A stretch of 64,000 nucleotides of DNA from Rhodococcus rhodnii NBRC 100604 (GCF_001894925.1 NZ_BCXD01000001.1:248001-312000); one strand, 5' to 3'. Shown: positions 10,521 to 20,373, counted from the stretch's first letter. The notes: generated from the sequence alone by a model not told the origin. Made by a program: numbers and translations.

Positions 10521-11106
10521 GCATCATCACATCCTTCACAGCATGGGCGATGTTCTCGTCCACCTCACCGCCACTGCGTGCGACCAGCGTCGTCCACGTC
10601 GTCTGGACCAGCTCGCCGTTCTGGTCGGTGACGATGTTCTTGGTGACGATGATGTCGCTGCCCGCGGCCTGCCGGAACGACTCGAGGTGGACGTCGCAGA
10701 CGAGGCGGTCGCCCACCTGGATCGGCTTGTGGAACTCGAGCCGCTGATCGGTCTGCATGATCTGGCTGAGGTCGTATCCCGTCACGACCTCGTCGAACAG
10801 CCTGCGCTGCGCGATGATCCCGACCAGCGAGATGAAGGTGAGCGGCGCGAGCATGCCGTCGTAGCCGAGGCCCTTCGCGGCGTCCTCGTCGTGATGCGCA
10901 GGGTGCGCGTCGAGCACCGCTCGTGCGTACTCGCGCACCTTCTCACGCCCGACCTCGTAGAAGTCCTCGACGCGGTAGTGATGGCCGACCATCGACGCCG
11001 CGTGGGCGGCGGGATCGGCGGGGACCTCGGTCGAACGCTGCTCGAGCTCGGTGCCGACGACCTCGGCGGTGTCGGACGGATCGAGCGCGGACTGCAAGGG
11101 ATTCAC
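10507..11106 (-). CDS. hadA: (3R)-hydroxyacyl-ACP dehydratase subunit HadA
   Basis: 199 residues, MaoC/hot-dog family, with HHYRVEDFYEVGREKVREYARAV near the N terminus. The catalytic motif is degenerate, as in other HadA subunits, which stabilise the acyl chain while HadB supplies catalysis. GTG start with GGAGGT seven bases upstream. It is the first gene of hadAB and lies downstream of the rpmG terminator. Confidence 0.93.
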   Translation of the reverse strand: MNPLQSALDPSDTAEVVGTELEQRSTEVPADPAAHAASMVGHHYRVEDFYEVGREKVREYARAVLDAHPAHHDEDAAKGLGYDGMLAPLTFISLVGIIAQRRLFDEVVTGYDLSQIMQTDQRLEFHKPIQVGDRLVCDVHLESFRQAAGSDIIVTKNIVTDQNGELVQTTWTTLVARSGGEVDENIAHAVKDVMMHVAS

Positions 11107-11160
11107 CGGCTACCTCCACATCGGTGTCGCCGGGCGTATCGCTCGCCACGAACCCCTGGA

Positions 11161-11197
11161 CGCGCGATGCGCCGGAACCGAGGGTTCCGGCGCATCG
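11161..11197 (-). terminator. Terminator between rpmG and hadA
   Basis: A perfect 17-bp inverted repeat (11161-11177 with 11181-11197) with a three-base loop, about 60 bases downstream of rpmG and 55 upstream of hadA. No T-run. It likely separates rpmG from the hadAB transcript. Confidence 0.75.
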
Positions 11198-11256
11198 CGG
11201 CAGCGTCCGTGGCGGGCGTGTCGCCCGGCTCGGCCTCGAACTTCTCTCGCGAGCTC

Positions 11257-11424
11257 TTACTTGGACTCGCGGTGCGCGCGGTGGGTACCGCAGTTCGGGC
11301 AGAACTTCTTGATCTCCAAGCGATCGGGGTCGTTGCGCCGATTCTTCTTGGTGATGTAGTTGCGGTGCTTGCACACCTCGCATGCCAAGGTGATCTTGGG
11401 CCGAACGTCGGTCGAGGAGGCCAC
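11257..11424 (-). CDS. rpmG: 50S ribosomal protein L33
   Basis: A short gene (55 residues) beginning [20 protein letters not shown] and ending HRAHRESK. It keeps two Cys pairs (CEVC and CPNC), so this is the zinc-binding (C+) form of L33. GTG start with AAAGG upstream. The position before hadAB matches the rpmG2 gene of mycobacteria. Low-zinc C- paralogues usually lie elsewhere in such genomes. Confidence 0.95.
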   Translation of the reverse strand: MASSTDVRPKITLACEVCKHRNYITKKNRRNDPDRLEIKKFCPNCGTHRAHRESK

Positions 11425-11497
11425 GGGATGCCTTTCGGTGGTTCCGTCCGGCTTCGACGCCGGGACGGGGTGTTCAGGTGATTCGGTTCTTGCTGTG

Positions 11498-11571
11498 TAG
11501 CGGTGACCGGGCTCGAACCGGTGACCTCACGATTATGAGTCGTGTGCTCTAACCAACTGAGCTACACCGCC
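11498..11571 (-). tRNA. tRNA-Met (CAU), elongator type
   Basis: 74 bases. The acceptor stem is GGCGGTG paired with CACCGCT (terminal G-U). The D-arm is TAGCTCAGTTGGTTAGAGCA, the anticodon loop is CTCATAA, and the T-arm is GGTTCGAGCCC. The paired first position argues for an elongator rather than an initiator tRNA. A lysidine-modified Ile tRNA is a less likely alternative. Confidence 0.93.
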
Positions 11572-11608
11572 TCGCTCACGGGGCGAGACTCGCATCGCGT
11601 CCCGATCA

Positions 11609-11646
11609 CGTTCAGGCGCCCGAAGAGCGTTCAGGCGCCCGAAGAG
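11609..11646. repeat. 19-bp direct tandem repeat between tRNA genes
   Basis: Two exact copies of a 19-base unit (CGTTCAGGCGCCCGAAGAG) at 11609-11627 and 11628-11646, followed by a related CCGAAGAG at about 11659. It lies upstream of tRNA-Met and downstream of tRNA-Thr (minus strand). Confidence 0.85.
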
Positions 11647-11688
11647 ACAAATACATCTCCGAAGAGATGTGGCACCTCAGGTCCAGCG

Positions 11689-11761
11689 AGCCCCCTGACG
11701 GAATCGAACCGTCGACCTTTTCCTTACCATGGAAACGCTCTGCCGACTGAGCTAAGGGGGC
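11689..11761 (-). tRNA. tRNA-Thr (GGU)
   Basis: 73 bases. The acceptor stem is GCCCCCT/AGGGGGC. The anticodon loop ATGGTAA places GGT at the anticodon. D-arm TAGCTCAGTCGGCAGAGC and T-arm GGTTCGATTCC are standard. Confidence 0.96.
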
Positions 11762-11876
11762 GTGCTTCGTGCGCGCATCACTGCGCTCCGAAGCCTTGAC
11801 GAGATTACACAGTGTTCCGTCGCAGTTCCAAATTGCCTGGTCACGGCAGTTCGGTCAGTCGACGACGCTCGTCACG

Positions 11877-11914
11877 CCGAAGGCCCGGCACGAGAGATCG
11901 TGCCGGGCCTTCGG
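11877..11914 (-). terminator. Terminator after tRNA-Tyr
   Basis: A perfect 17-bp inverted repeat (11877-11893 with 11898-11914) with a GAGA tetraloop, starting three bases after the tRNA-Tyr 3' end. No T-tract follows. Confidence 0.8.
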
Positions 11915-11917
11915 TGG

Positions 11918-12000
11918 TGGCAGGTGTAGGATTCGAACCTACGTAGGCGTAAGCCGACGGATTTACAGTCCGCTCCCATTGGCCGCTCGGGCAACCTGCC
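11918..12000 (-). tRNA. tRNA-Tyr (GUA)
   Basis: 83 bases with a long variable arm, as expected for a class II tRNA. The acceptor stem is GGCAGGT/ACCTGCC, the anticodon GTA lies in CTGTAAA, and the T-arm is GGTTCGAATCC. Confidence 0.96.
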
Positions 12001-12199
12001 GTGCGCATTCGAGGAGTGCGATCGCTCGCCCTCGGTGCGGGATCGAGAATACAACGAACCGCCCCCCGAAACGCAAACCGGGTGGATACGGCACGTGACG
12101 ACCCGATAGCGTCGACGTCGCCGGCACCACGAGGGCGCCGGCGACGTTCGTGCGATCTCGACCTTCATGCAGTTTCGACGACCCCGGGAGTGGTGACCA
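12001..12199. other. Divergent spacer between tRNA-Tyr and yajQ
   Basis: About 200 bases with no convincing gene. It should hold the tRNA-Tyr promoter (minus) and the yajQ promoter (plus). An ATTCGAGG...CTCGAATG-like dyad and a GCCGGCACCACGAGGGCGCCGGC stem around 12119-12141 are visible; no promoter hexamers are clear. Confidence 0.35.
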
Positions 12200-12691
12200 G
12201 TGGCTGATTCGTCCTTCGATGTGGTGAGCAAGGTGGACCGACAGGAGGTCGACAACGCTCTGCACCAGGCCGCGAAGGAACTGTCGACCCGTTACGACTT
12301 CCGCGGTACGGGTGCCTCGATCGACTGGTCGGGCGACGAGGCGATCACGCTCACCGCGGAGACCGAGGAGCGGCTCCTGGCGGCCCTCGACGTCTTCAAG
12401 GAGAAGCTGATCCGCCGCGACATCTCGCTCAAGGCGTTCGACGCCGGCGAGCCCGCGCAGTCCGGCAAGACCTACAAGCTCACCGGCTCGCTCGTCCAGG
12501 GCATCTCGAGCGAGAACGCCAAGAAGATCTCGAAGAAGATCCGCGACGAAGGCCCCAAGGGCGTCAAGCCGCAGATCCAGGGCGACGAGCTCCGCGTCAC
12601 GAGCAAGAAGCGTGACGATCTGCAGGCTGTCATCGCGCTGCTCAAAGGCGAGGACTTCGGGATCGCGCTGCAGTTCGTCAACTACCGCTGA
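12200..12691 (+). CDS. yajQ: YajQ family nucleotide-binding protein
   Basis: 163 residues, the full family length. It begins [24 protein letters not shown], contains [15 protein letters not shown], and ends with [17 protein letters not shown]. YajQ/DUF520 proteins bind tRNA or nucleotides, and some bind cyclic di-GMP; the physiological role in actinobacteria is unclear. GTG start. It converges on htpX. Confidence 0.95.
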   Translation: MADSSFDVVSKVDRQEVDNALHQAAKELSTRYDFRGTGASIDWSGDEAITLTAETEERLLAALDVFKEKLIRRDISLKAFDAGEPAQSGKTYKLTGSLVQGISSENAKKISKKIRDEGPKGVKPQIQGDELRVTSKKRDDLQAVIALLKGEDFGIALQFVNYR

Positions 12692-12709
12692 CGCGGCAGG
12701 GGCGGCGGA

Positions 12710-13582
12710 CTAGCGGTCGCCGCCCCATGCCATGCGTTCGAGGCGCTCGATGCGCTCCTTCATCGGCGGATGCGTCGAGAACAGCTTCGCGGCGCGCTCA
12801 CCCGCACGGAACGGGTTCGCGATCATCGCGTGCGACTGCGCCTCGATCTTGGGGTCGGGCGGCAGGGGCGCGGCCTGCGCCCCCGCCTCGATCTTGCGGA
12901 GCGCCGAGGCGAGCCCGAGCGGGTCGCCCGTCAGCTCGGCACCCGACTGATCGGCCTGGTACTCACGAGACCGCGAGACCGCGAGCTTGACGACGGTCGC
13001 CGCGATCGGCCCCAGGAGCGACACGAGCAGCAGCGCGATCGGGTTCGCTCCCTGACCGCCACCGCGCCCGCCGAACATGTTCGCGAACATCGCGAAGTTG
13101 GCCAGACCGGAGATCACGGCGGCCATCGCACCCGCGATCGACGAGATGAGGATGTCGCGGTTGTAGACGTGACTGAGTTCGTGACCGAGGACGGCACGCA
13201 GCTCACGTTCGTTCAGCAGCGACAGGATGCCCGTGGTGCAGCACACCGCGGCGTTGCGCGGATTGCGTCCGGTCGCGAACGCGTTGGGCGCCTGCGTCGG
13301 GCTGATGTAGAGCCGCGGCATCGGCTGGTGCGCCGTCGTCGCGAGTTCGCGCACGATCCGGTACATCTCCGGCGCCTGCACCTCGGTCACGGGCTGGGCG
13401 TGCATCGACTTCAGCGCGAGCTTGTCGCTGTTGAAGTACACGTAACCGTTCATCCCGACGGCGAGCAGTACCGACACGATCAGGATCGTGCTGTTCTGGA
13501 ACAGCGATCCGATGAAGACGATCAGCGCCGACATCCCGACGAGCAATCCGAAGGTCTTCATCCCGTTGGAGAAACCGTTCAC
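12710..13582 (-). CDS. htpX: Membrane zinc metalloprotease HtpX
   Basis: About 290 residues, M48 family. Two N-terminal membrane segments are followed by the zinc site HELSH (about residues 134-138), two further hydrophobic segments, and the third ligand in [17 protein letters not shown]. It degrades misfolded membrane proteins. The GTG at 13582 is preferred because GAAGAGG lies at proper spacing; a GTG at 13588 would add two residues but lies almost on the ribosome binding site. Confidence 0.95.
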   Translation of the reverse strand: MNGFSNGMKTFGLLVGMSALIVFIGSLFQNSTILIVSVLLAVGMNGYVYFNSDKLALKSMHAQPVTEVQAPEMYRIVRELATTAHQPMPRLYISPTQAPNAFATGRNPRNAAVCCTTGILSLLNERELRAVLGHELSHVYNRDILISSIAGAMAAVISGLANFAMFANMFGGRGGGQGANPIALLLVSLLGPIAATVVKLAVSRSREYQADQSGAELTGDPLGLASALRKIEAGAQAAPLPPDPKIEAQSHAMIANPFRAGERAAKLFSTHPPMKERIERLERMAWGGDR

Positions 13583-13698
13583 AGCCACACCTCTTCCGAA
13601 TCACCGGCTCTCGATGTCAACGTCCGGAGCCCCCGACCGAGTTCCCGAAACCGGTCGAAACGGTCATGCCGCGGGTCGGCGTCGCCCTGCGGAGCCGC

Positions 13699-14754
13699 TC
13701 AGCCGACGCGCGCGATCGTGTAGTCGACGAGGCGGGCGAGCGCGTCGTTCGCGGGGCCGGCGGGCAGCACCTCGAGCTCGGCGTGGGCACGCCGTGCGTA
13801 CTCGGCGAGCGTCTGCTTCGCCTCGACCATCCCCGTCGACGCCCCGAGCAGTGCGAGCGCTTCGGCGAGCACGTCGTCGTCCGTGACCGGCCCGTCGAGC
13901 AGCGCGCGCAGGCGGTCGGCCTCGGGGCCGCTGCCGCGCAGCGCGTACAGCACCGGAAGGGTGTGGACACCCTCGCGCAGGTCGGTCCCCGGCGTCTTGC
14001 CGGACTGCTCGGCGACCGACGAGATGTCGATGATGTCGTCCGCGATCTGGAAGGCCGTCCCCACGGCGTCGCCGAGGCGCACGAGCGATTCGATCTGCTC
14101 GTCGCTCGCTCCCGAGAACGTGCCGCCGAAGCGCCCCGCCGTCGCGATGAGCGATCCGGTCTTCTCCCACACGACGCGCAGATAGTGATCGACCTCGTCG
14201 CGATCACCCGTGACGCCGACCGTCTCGCGCATCTGGCCCGTGACGAGTTCGGCGAACGTCTCGGCGATCACCCGGACCGCGTCGGGTCCGAGGGTCGAGG
14301 TGAGCCGTGACGCGTGGGCGAAGAGATAGTCGCCCGCGAGGATCGCCACACTGTTGCTCCACCGCGCGTTGACGCTCGTGGCACCGCGCCGCATCGCAGC
14401 CTCGTCCATGACGTCGTCGTGGTACAGCGTCGCGAGATGCACGAGTTCGACGACGACCGCCGACGTCCTCACGGCCTCGGCGGTGGGCTGCGGTCCGAGC
14501 TGGGCGGTCAGCAGCGTGAACAGCGGACGGAAGCGTTTGCCGCCCGCCTTCGCGAGATGCAGCGCCGCCTCCGTCAGGAAGTCCTCCCCCTGCGAGAGTT
14601 CGGCGACGAGCGCGGTCTCGACGTCGGCCATGCCGTCGCGGACGCTGCGCGCGAGCGCCGGATCGCGCAGATCGACACCCGCGACGACGGTGTCCTCGCC
14701 GCCCGCTGCCGTGTCGGTGCTCACGAGTGCACGCTCACGTTCTCGATACCCCAT
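13699..14754 (-). CDS. grcC1: Polyprenyl diphosphate synthase (menaquinone side chain)
   Basis: 351 residues. It is a trans-prenyltransferase with both aspartate-rich motifs, DDVMDEA (113-119) and DDIID (239-243), plus GGKRFRP (71-77). It elongates allylic diphosphates, most likely making the nona- or octaprenyl tail of menaquinone, given menJ and menG next door. Chain length cannot be read from sequence. It diverges from menJ. Confidence 0.93.
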   Translation of the reverse strand: MGYRERERALVSTDTAAGGEDTVVAGVDLRDPALARSVRDGMADVETALVAELSQGEDFLTEAALHLAKAGGKRFRPLFTLLTAQLGPQPTAEAVRTSAVVVELVHLATLYHDDVMDEAAMRRGATSVNARWSNSVAILAGDYLFAHASRLTSTLGPDAVRVIAETFAELVTGQMRETVGVTGDRDEVDHYLRVVWEKTGSLIATAGRFGGTFSGASDEQIESLVRLGDAVGTAFQIADDIIDISSVAEQSGKTPGTDLREGVHTLPVLYALRGSGPEADRLRALLDGPVTDDDVLAEALALLGASTGMVEAKQTLAEYARRAHAELEVLPAGPANDALARLVDYTIARVG

Positions 14755-14790
14755 CCTGTCGTCACCAGCGATGTCGCCGTGTTCGGCTCG

Positions 14791-14808
14791 GTTGCCACGC
14801 TAGGCAAC
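14791..14808. promoter_or_regulatory. Dyad in the grcC1/menJ divergent promoter region
   Basis: A perfect inverted repeat GTTGCC-N6-GGCAAC lies in the 152-base spacer between the divergent starts of the prenyl synthase and menJ. It could be an operator for one or both genes. No regulator is identified. Confidence 0.35.
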
Positions 14809-14906
14809 TTACTGTGTTGGCGCTCGTTGCCGGTGGCGGGGACGCGCCGCCCGCGGCCGCCCCGGCGTGATCGGCCCCACTCGGCGCCGAATGACAAGAT
14901 GACCGC

Positions 14907-16172
14907 GTGCCGGATTCGCGTGGGAAGACGTCTGCCGACGTGCCCGTCGAGATGTCGACCGACGTTCTCGTCGTGGGCGCAGGTCCTGCGGGCGCGTCCG
15001 CCGCGGCATGGGCCGCGCGGGCGGGACGGGACGTCCTGATCGCCGACGCGCAGCAGTTCCCCCGCGACAAGACGTGCGGCGACGGGCTGACACCGCGTGC
15101 TGTCGCCGAACTCGACCGGCTCGGCCTCGGCGACTGGGTACGCACCCACACGACGAGCCGGGGACTACGGCTGATCGGGTTCGGGCACGATCACGCACTC
15201 GACTGGCCGGGCGGCTCGTTCCCCGCGATCGGCAGCGCCGTCGCGCGCACCGAACTCGACGACAGGCTGCGCCGCGCCGCGCTCGACTCCGGCGCCACCC
15301 CACTCGACGCCGCGCGCGCCGTCGACGTCGAGCGCGCGGGCGACCGGATCGTCGCTGTGCTGTTCGAGACGGTCCGCGGGCCGGTGCGCGTCGCGGCGCG
15401 GCGGGTCGTCGTCGCGGACGGTGTCCGTTCGCCGCTCGGGCGCGTGCTGGGCCGGACGTGGCATCGCGACACGGTGTACGGCGTCGCGGTGCGGGCGTAC
15501 GTCGCGACGCCGCGGTCGGAGGATCCGTGGATCACCTCGCATCTCGAGCTGCGTGGCCGCGACGGCGCGCTCACCGCCGGATACGGCTGGATCTTCCCGC
15601 TCGGCGGCGGACTGGTGAACATCGGCGTGGGCAGCCTCGCGACGGCGAAGCGTCCCGCCCCCGGCGCGCTGCGCCCGCTGCTCGACACGTACGTGAACGC
15701 GCGCCGCGACGAGTGGGGTTTCGACGCCGCGCCGCACGGCGTCGCCTCGGCGCTGCTGCCGATGGGCGGCGCCGTGTCCGGTGTCGCGGGAGCGAACTGG
15801 GCACTCGTCGGCGATGCTGCCGGGTGCGTCAATCCGCTCAACGGCGAGGGCATCGACTACGGCCTCGAGGGCGGGCGGCTGCTGGCGGACGTACTGGACG
15901 AGCCGGATCTCACGTCGGTGTGGCCCGCGATCCTGCGCGCGCGCTACGGCCGGGCGTTCTCGATCGCGCGCCGCGTCGCGGGGCTCGCGACCCGTCCTGC
16001 GCTGCTGCGGGCCGCCGGTCCCACCGCGATGGCGTCGCGCGCCGCGATGGGTGCGGCCGTGCGCATGATGGGCAATCTCGTCGCCGACGACGACACCGAC
16101 GCGATCGCGCGGCTGTGGCGCACCGCGGGCCGGGCGTCGCAGCGCGCCGACCGGCGGCCGCCGTTCTCCTGA
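14907..16172 (+). CDS. menJ: Menaquinone reductase MenJ (geranylgeranyl reductase family)
   Basis: 421 residues. The FAD-binding Rossmann motif is VLVVGAGPAGASAA (about 20-33), with the family motif CGDGLTPRAV and a second FAD contact GDAAGCVNPLNGEGID near residue 290. In mycobacteria MenJ reduces one isoprene unit of menaquinone, giving MK-9(II-H2). GTG start. It lies convergent with menG and next to the prenyl synthase, supporting this role over archaeal-lipid-type reduction. Confidence 0.92.
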   Translation: MPDSRGKTSADVPVEMSTDVLVVGAGPAGASAAAWAARAGRDVLIADAQQFPRDKTCGDGLTPRAVAELDRLGLGDWVRTHTTSRGLRLIGFGHDHALDWPGGSFPAIGSAVARTELDDRLRRAALDSGATPLDAARAVDVERAGDRIVAVLFETVRGPVRVAARRVVVADGVRSPLGRVLGRTWHRDTVYGVAVRAYVATPRSEDPWITSHLELRGRDGALTAGYGWIFPLGGGLVNIGVGSLATAKRPAPGALRPLLDTYVNARRDEWGFDAAPHGVASALLPMGGAVSGVAGANWALVGDAAGCVNPLNGEGIDYGLEGGRLLADVLDEPDLTSVWPAILRARYGRAFSIARRVAGLATRPALLRAAGPTAMASRAAMGAAVRMMGNLVADDDTDAIARLWRTAGRASQRADRRPPFS

Positions 16173-16193
16173 TCCCGTGTCGTACGGGGCTGG

Positions 16194-16907
16194 TCAGCCC
16201 GCGCGGACGGCGCGGTGCAGCGCCACGATCCCGCCGGTGAGGTTGCGCCACTCGACGTCGCCCCATCCGGCGTCGCGGATCCGCCGCGCGAGGCTCGCCT
16301 GGTCGGGCCATTCGCGGATCGACTCCGCGAGATAGACGTATGCGTCCGGATTGCTGCTCACGGCCTCGGCGACGCGCGGGAGCGCCTTCATGAGGTACTC
16401 CATGTAGACGGTGCGCAGCGGCCGGATAACGGGAGTCGAGAACTCGCACACGACGAGCCGGCCACCCGGCACGACGACGCGCGCGATCTCGCGGAGCGCC
16501 GCATCGGTGTCGGCGACGTTGCGCAACCCGAACGAGATGGTCGCGGCGTCGAAGGACGCGTCCGCGAACGGCAGGTGCATCGCGTCGCCCGCGACCATCG
16601 GGACGCGCCGCGCGCGGCCGGCGCTGAGCATGCCGAGCGAGAAGTCCGTCGCGACGCACCACGCGCCCGACCGGGACAGCTCGACCGTCGAGACACCGGT
16701 TCCGGCGGCGAGATCGAGGACCTTCTCCCCCGGGCGCGCACCGAGGGCGGCGCGGGTCGCCCTGCGCCAGCCGCGATCCTGCCCGAACGACAGGACGGTG
16801 TTGGTGATGTCGTAGCGTGCCGCGACGCCGTCGAACATCGACGCGACCTCGCGGGGCTTCTTCTCGAGCGTCGCGCGCCCGGCCGTGCCGTCGGCTGTCG
16901 GTTCCAC
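16194..16907 (-). CDS. menG: Demethylmenaquinone methyltransferase MenG/UbiE
   Basis: About 237 residues. The SAM-binding motif is [15 protein letters not shown], with the family sequences [21 protein letters not shown] and ISFGLRN. It performs the last methylation of menaquinone. The GTG at 16907 best matches family length; a GTG at 16949, four bases from the upstream stop, would add a Pro/Arg-rich tail of 14 residues. It lies directly downstream of the glycosyltransferase. Confidence 0.95.
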   Translation of the reverse strand: MEPTADGTAGRATLEKKPREVASMFDGVAARYDITNTVLSFGQDRGWRRATRAALGARPGEKVLDLAAGTGVSTVELSRSGAWCVATDFSLGMLSAGRARRVPMVAGDAMHLPFADASFDAATISFGLRNVADTDAALREIARVVVPGGRLVVCEFSTPVIRPLRTVYMEYLMKALPRVAEAVSSNPDAYVYLAESIREWPDQASLARRIRDAGWGDVEWRNLTGGIVALHRAVRAG

Positions 16908-16952
16908 GCGGGTGACGCTACCAACGCGGCGCGGCGACGGCCCGGGCACACC

Positions 16953-18119
16953 TCACGCCGCGAGTGCCGACGGCGGATCGGCCGGCGGATGGACCGCGCT
17001 CACGACGTCGCCCGCGACGACGGCGCGATAGTGCGCGAGCAGCGCGTCGCCCACGAGCGGCCACGAGCGGCGGCGCACGGACGCGCGGGCCGCGGCCGCG
17101 AACCTGCTGCGCACCGCGGGATCGGCGAAGGACGCCACGGCGGCGGGGAGTTCGTGCTCGAACGCGTCGACGCCCAGCAGCAGCCCCGCGCGCCCGGACG
17201 CGACGAGATCGCGCGGTCCGCCGGCGTCGGGCGCGATGACGGGGAGCCCGCTCGCGAGCGCTTCCTGCACGCTCTGGCAGAACGTCTCGTGTTCGCCGGT
17301 GTGGACGAAGACGTCGAGGCTCGCGAAGGCCGCCGCGAGGGCCGCGCCGCGCAGCTCGCCCGTGAACACCGCTGTCGGGAGGAGCCTGCGGAGCCGTTCG
17401 CGCTGCGGCCCGTCACCGACGACGACGAGCCGCACGCGCGGGTCGTGTGCGAGCGGGGCGAGCCGTTCGACGTGCTTCTCGGGCGCGAGCCTGCCCACGT
17501 AGCCGACGACGAGCCGGCCGCCGTCGTCGGGCGAGCGCGAGGCCGACCACTGCGCGTGCAGCGCGGCGTCACGGCGCCACGGGGCGAAGCGTTCGGCGTC
17601 GACGCCGCGCGGCCACAGGTGCACCCGCTCGACGTTGTGCTCCGCGAGCGAGGCCATCGCGGCCGTGGACGGAGCGAGAGTACGGTGTGCGCGCTCGTGG
17701 ATGCGACGGGTCCACCACCACGCCGCGCGGCGTGCCGGTGAGAGTCCGTACGCACCCGCGAATCCCGCAACGTCGGTCTGATACACGGCGACCGCGGGAA
17801 CATCGAGCCGGTTCGCCCACGCGAGCCCCCCGGCCCCGAGCACGAACGGCGATGCGACGTGCACGACATCGGGCTCGAAGGCGCGAACCTCGTCGAATCC
17901 CGCGGCGGTCGGTACACCGACCGGAAAGCGGCCGCGGGCGGGCATGCGGACGAGGGGCATGCCCACGACGGGGACGCCGTGGTGCTCTCCCGCGGCGCCG
18001 GGGGCGACGACCATGCACTCGTGGCCGCGCCCGGTCAGATGCTCGAGCACGCGTTCCACGGAGTGGGTGACGCCGTTGATCAGCGGCAGGAACGATTCGG
18101 TGACGATCGCTACACGCAC
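16953..18119 (-). CDS. mgtA: GDP-mannose-dependent alpha-mannosyltransferase, GT4 (MgtA-like)
   Basis: 388 residues, GT-B fold. The N-terminal domain has [19 protein letters not shown]. The C-terminal domain has [12 protein letters not shown] and the nucleotide-sugar EX7E motif ([25 protein letters not shown]). By position next to menG and menD and by similarity it matches Rv0557, which mannosylates a glucuronosyl diacylglycerol and was earlier called PimB. The acceptor here is inferred. Confidence 0.88.
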   Translation of the reverse strand: MRVAIVTESFLPLINGVTHSVERVLEHLTGRGHECMVVAPGAAGEHHGVPVVGMPLVRMPARGRFPVGVPTAAGFDEVRAFEPDVVHVASPFVLGAGGLAWANRLDVPAVAVYQTDVAGFAGAYGLSPARRAAWWWTRRIHERAHRTLAPSTAAMASLAEHNVERVHLWPRGVDAERFAPWRRDAALHAQWSASRSPDDGGRLVVGYVGRLAPEKHVERLAPLAHDPRVRLVVVGDGPQRERLRRLLPTAVFTGELRGAALAAAFASLDVFVHTGEHETFCQSVQEALASGLPVIAPDAGGPRDLVASGRAGLLLGVDAFEHELPAAVASFADPAVRSRFAAAARASVRRRSWPLVGDALLAHYRAVVAGDVVSAVHPPADPPSALAA

Positions 18120-18142
18120 ACCCGCAGTGTTGCCGCCGCGAA

Positions 18143-18622
18143 CTACGTGGGGGTGTCGGCAGTCCGTCCGCGCGGCGAACGGGTGACATCGTTTCGATCA
18201 CCGCGGTTTCGATCACCGCGCCGGCCGAAGTACCACAGCACGGGTGCGGCGACGAGCCACGTCCCCGCGATGACCGACGCGACCGGAACGATCGCGACCG
18301 AGGCGTCGCGGCCGGCGACGCGGACGAGGTCGGGTTCGGAGCGCGCGTACTCGACCTCGATGCGCTGGCCCGTCGTGAGGCGCGTCGGATAGAGGACGCC
18401 GAGCTCGGGATTGTGGGTGACCCCGTCGGGGGTCACGAAGCTGACGGCCGAGCGCAGCGATCCTGCCGAGAGGACCTCGGCGGTCGCGACGCCCATGTCC
18501 GACTGGATGGTGCGGTCGTTGCGCCACGCGCCGATCACGAGCAGCACGGCGAGAACCGAGATGCCGGCGGCGACCGTGGCCGTCGTGATCCTGATCCGGC
18601 GGTACAGCACGGCCCGGTTCAC
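18143..18622 (-). CDS. DUF3592-type membrane protein
   Basis: 159 residues with two membrane segments (about 12-34 and 108-130) flanking an extracytoplasmic beta-rich domain ([36 protein letters not shown] is split across it). The GTG start overlaps the menD stop (GTGA), and it matches the position of Rv0556. The C-terminal tail carries a duplicated Arg/Asp/Asn stretch encoded by a 15-bp repeat. Function unknown. Confidence 0.88.
   Translation of the reverse strand: MNRAVLYRRIRITTATVAAGISVLAVLLVIGAWRNDRTIQSDMGVATAEVLSAGSLRSAVSFVTPDGVTHNPELGVLYPTRLTTGQRIEVEYARSEPDLVRVAGRDASVAIVPVASVIAGTWLVAAPVLWYFGRRGDRNRGDRNDVTRSPRGRTADTPT
18191..18220. repeat. 15-bp in-frame direct repeat in the DUF3592 gene
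   Basis: Two adjacent copies of GTTTCGATCACCGCG (18191-18205 and 18206-18220) near the 3' end of the gene. They encode the repeated GDRN stretch of the tail. Confidence 0.85.
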
Positions 18623-20271
18623 AGTGCCGCCCGTACCGCGGCGTGCAGCTCGCGCAGGCTCGTGCGATCGGTCTTCACCTCGAGCACGCGGATGCCGTCG
18701 GCAGGCTCGTCGAGCGCTGCGGCGAGCTCGCTCGTGACGACCGCGCGGTGGGAGATCCGGTACGCGGCGCACAGCGCGGCGAGGTCCATGCCGTGCGGCG
18801 TCCCGAAGATCCGGTCGAAGACGCCGGAGTATTGCGGATCGCCCTGTTCGAGCAGTTCGAAGATGCCGCCGCCGTCGTCGTTGGCGACGACGATCGTGAG
18901 ATCGCGCGGCCGCGGCTCGCCCGAGCCGATGAGCAGACCCGACGCGTCGTGCAGGAAGGTGAGGTCGCCGAGCAGCGCGACGGTCCGCCCACCGGGGTAC
19001 GCGAGTGCTGCGCCCACCGCCGTGGACACGGTTCCGTCGATGCCCGCGACGCCGCGATTGGACAGCACACGCACGCCCGGCTTCGGGTAGCCGACGAGCG
19101 CGGCGTCGCGGACGGGATTGGAGGCGCCGAGGACGAGCTGGTCGCCGCTGCCGAGGACGTCGTGGACGATCGCGGCGACGTGCAGGCCGGTCGGTGCCGC
19201 ATGGGCCGCGAGGCTCCCCCGCACCGCGTCGTCCGCCCGGCCCGAGACGGCGGCGCAGCGGTCGAGCCAGTGCCGCGACGGCTCGCCCGTCGTCACGGCG
19301 CGGGTGCCGGTCGCGCGCACGTTGCCGGAGACGTCGGGCCAGCGCGGTCCGGTCGTGAGGGCGTAGACGTCGACGCGCGGGTCGGCGAGCAACGCGGACA
19401 CCTGCCGGTGAAGGGTCGGCCGCCCGGTAACGATCGCCTGCCGCGGCGTCAGCTGGGCGAGCGCGAGCGGATGCAGGCTCGTGCCGTGCAGCGGTGCGGT
19501 GGGTTCGGCGACGGTCGGCAGTCCTGCGAGTTCGGGACGCGGCGCCGAGCCGTGTCCCGACACGACGACGGTGTCGCGCGTCAGGTCGATCTCGACGGGG
19601 ACGTCGAGGGTCGCGAGCGTCGTGGTCGTCCACGGCCCGCCGCCGGGGCGGCCCTGCGGGAGCGGCCCGTGGGCGACGGTGTCGGGGACGAGGGGTTCGC
19701 GCAGCGGGATGTCGAAGTGGACGGGTCCGGCGTTGCCGGAACGCGTTCCGCGTGCGGCCGCGAGGACGCGGCACACCGCCGAGCGCCACCGGCTGTTCTG
19801 TTCGTCCGCGCCCGCGGGTTCGCCCGGTGCCTCTGCGGTGGTGCGCGGTTCCTCGGCGAGGCCGAGCCCGATCGTCGCGCGCACCTGGCTGCCGAACAGC
19901 CCGAGTTGCTCGACGGTCTGGTTCGCCCCGGTCCCCAGCATCTCGTAGGGGCGGTTGGCGCTGACGACGACGAGCGGAATCCGCGCGTAGTTCGCTTCGA
20001 GGACGGCGGGACCGAGGTTGGCGACGGCTGTCCCCGACGTCATGACGACGGGGACGGGGCGCCCGCTCGCGAGCGCGAGGCCCAGTGCGAGGAAGCCGGC
20101 GGTGCGTTCGTCGATCCGCATGTGGATCCGGAGCCTGCCCGCGCGGTCGGCGGCCTCGAGCGCGAACGACAGCGGCGCGTTGCGCGAACCGGGGCACAGT
20201 ACGACGTCGGTGACCCCGCCTCGCGCGAGTTCGTCGACGACCACTGTTGCCTGCGCGGTGGACGGATTCAC
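18619..20271 (-). CDS. menD: 2-succinyl-5-enolpyruvyl-6-hydroxy-3-cyclohexadiene-1-carboxylate synthase MenD
   Basis: 550 residues, thiamine-diphosphate enzyme. Pyrimidine-binding region with [15 protein letters not shown] and [15 protein letters not shown]; ThDP-binding motif [13 protein letters not shown] through [14 protein letters not shown]. It joins isochorismate and 2-oxoglutarate in menaquinone synthesis. GTG start; length is normal. A low-complexity insertion ([20 protein letters not shown], about 140-160) is slightly longer than usual. Confidence 0.96.
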   Translation of the reverse strand: MNPSTAQATVVVDELARGGVTDVVLCPGSRNAPLSFALEAADRAGRLRIHMRIDERTAGFLALGLALASGRPVPVVMTSGTAVANLGPAVLEANYARIPLVVVSANRPYEMLGTGANQTVEQLGLFGSQVRATIGLGLAEEPRTTAEAPGEPAGADEQNSRWRSAVCRVLAAARGTRSGNAGPVHFDIPLREPLVPDTVAHGPLPQGRPGGGPWTTTTLATLDVPVEIDLTRDTVVVSGHGSAPRPELAGLPTVAEPTAPLHGTSLHPLALAQLTPRQAIVTGRPTLHRQVSALLADPRVDVYALTTGPRWPDVSGNVRATGTRAVTTGEPSRHWLDRCAAVSGRADDAVRGSLAAHAAPTGLHVAAIVHDVLGSGDQLVLGASNPVRDAALVGYPKPGVRVLSNRGVAGIDGTVSTAVGAALAYPGGRTVALLGDLTFLHDASGLLIGSGEPRPRDLTIVVANDDGGGIFELLEQGDPQYSGVFDRIFGTPHGMDLAALCAAYRISHRAVVTSELAAALDEPADGIRVLEVKTDRTSLRELHAAVRAAL

Positions 20272-20319
20272 CGCTCCAGAGTGTCAGACCCCGGCGGGGC
20301 ACGCCCGAGCGACCCGCAG

Positions 20320-20338
20320 TGAGGTTAGGGTTGCCTAC
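20320..20338 (+). promoter_or_regulatory. Candidate IdeR/DtxR iron box
   Basis: TGAGGTTAGGGTTGCCTAC matches the 19-base IdeR consensus TTAGGTTAGGCTAACCTAA at 14 positions, including both half-site cores. It lies 35 bases upstream of a siderophore-interacting protein gene, the expected type of target. IdeR with iron would repress the gene. The match was made by eye. Confidence 0.6.
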
Positions 20339-20373
20339 GACGATGGTTCGCCGACAGTCGAGAAGAGAGCCCG

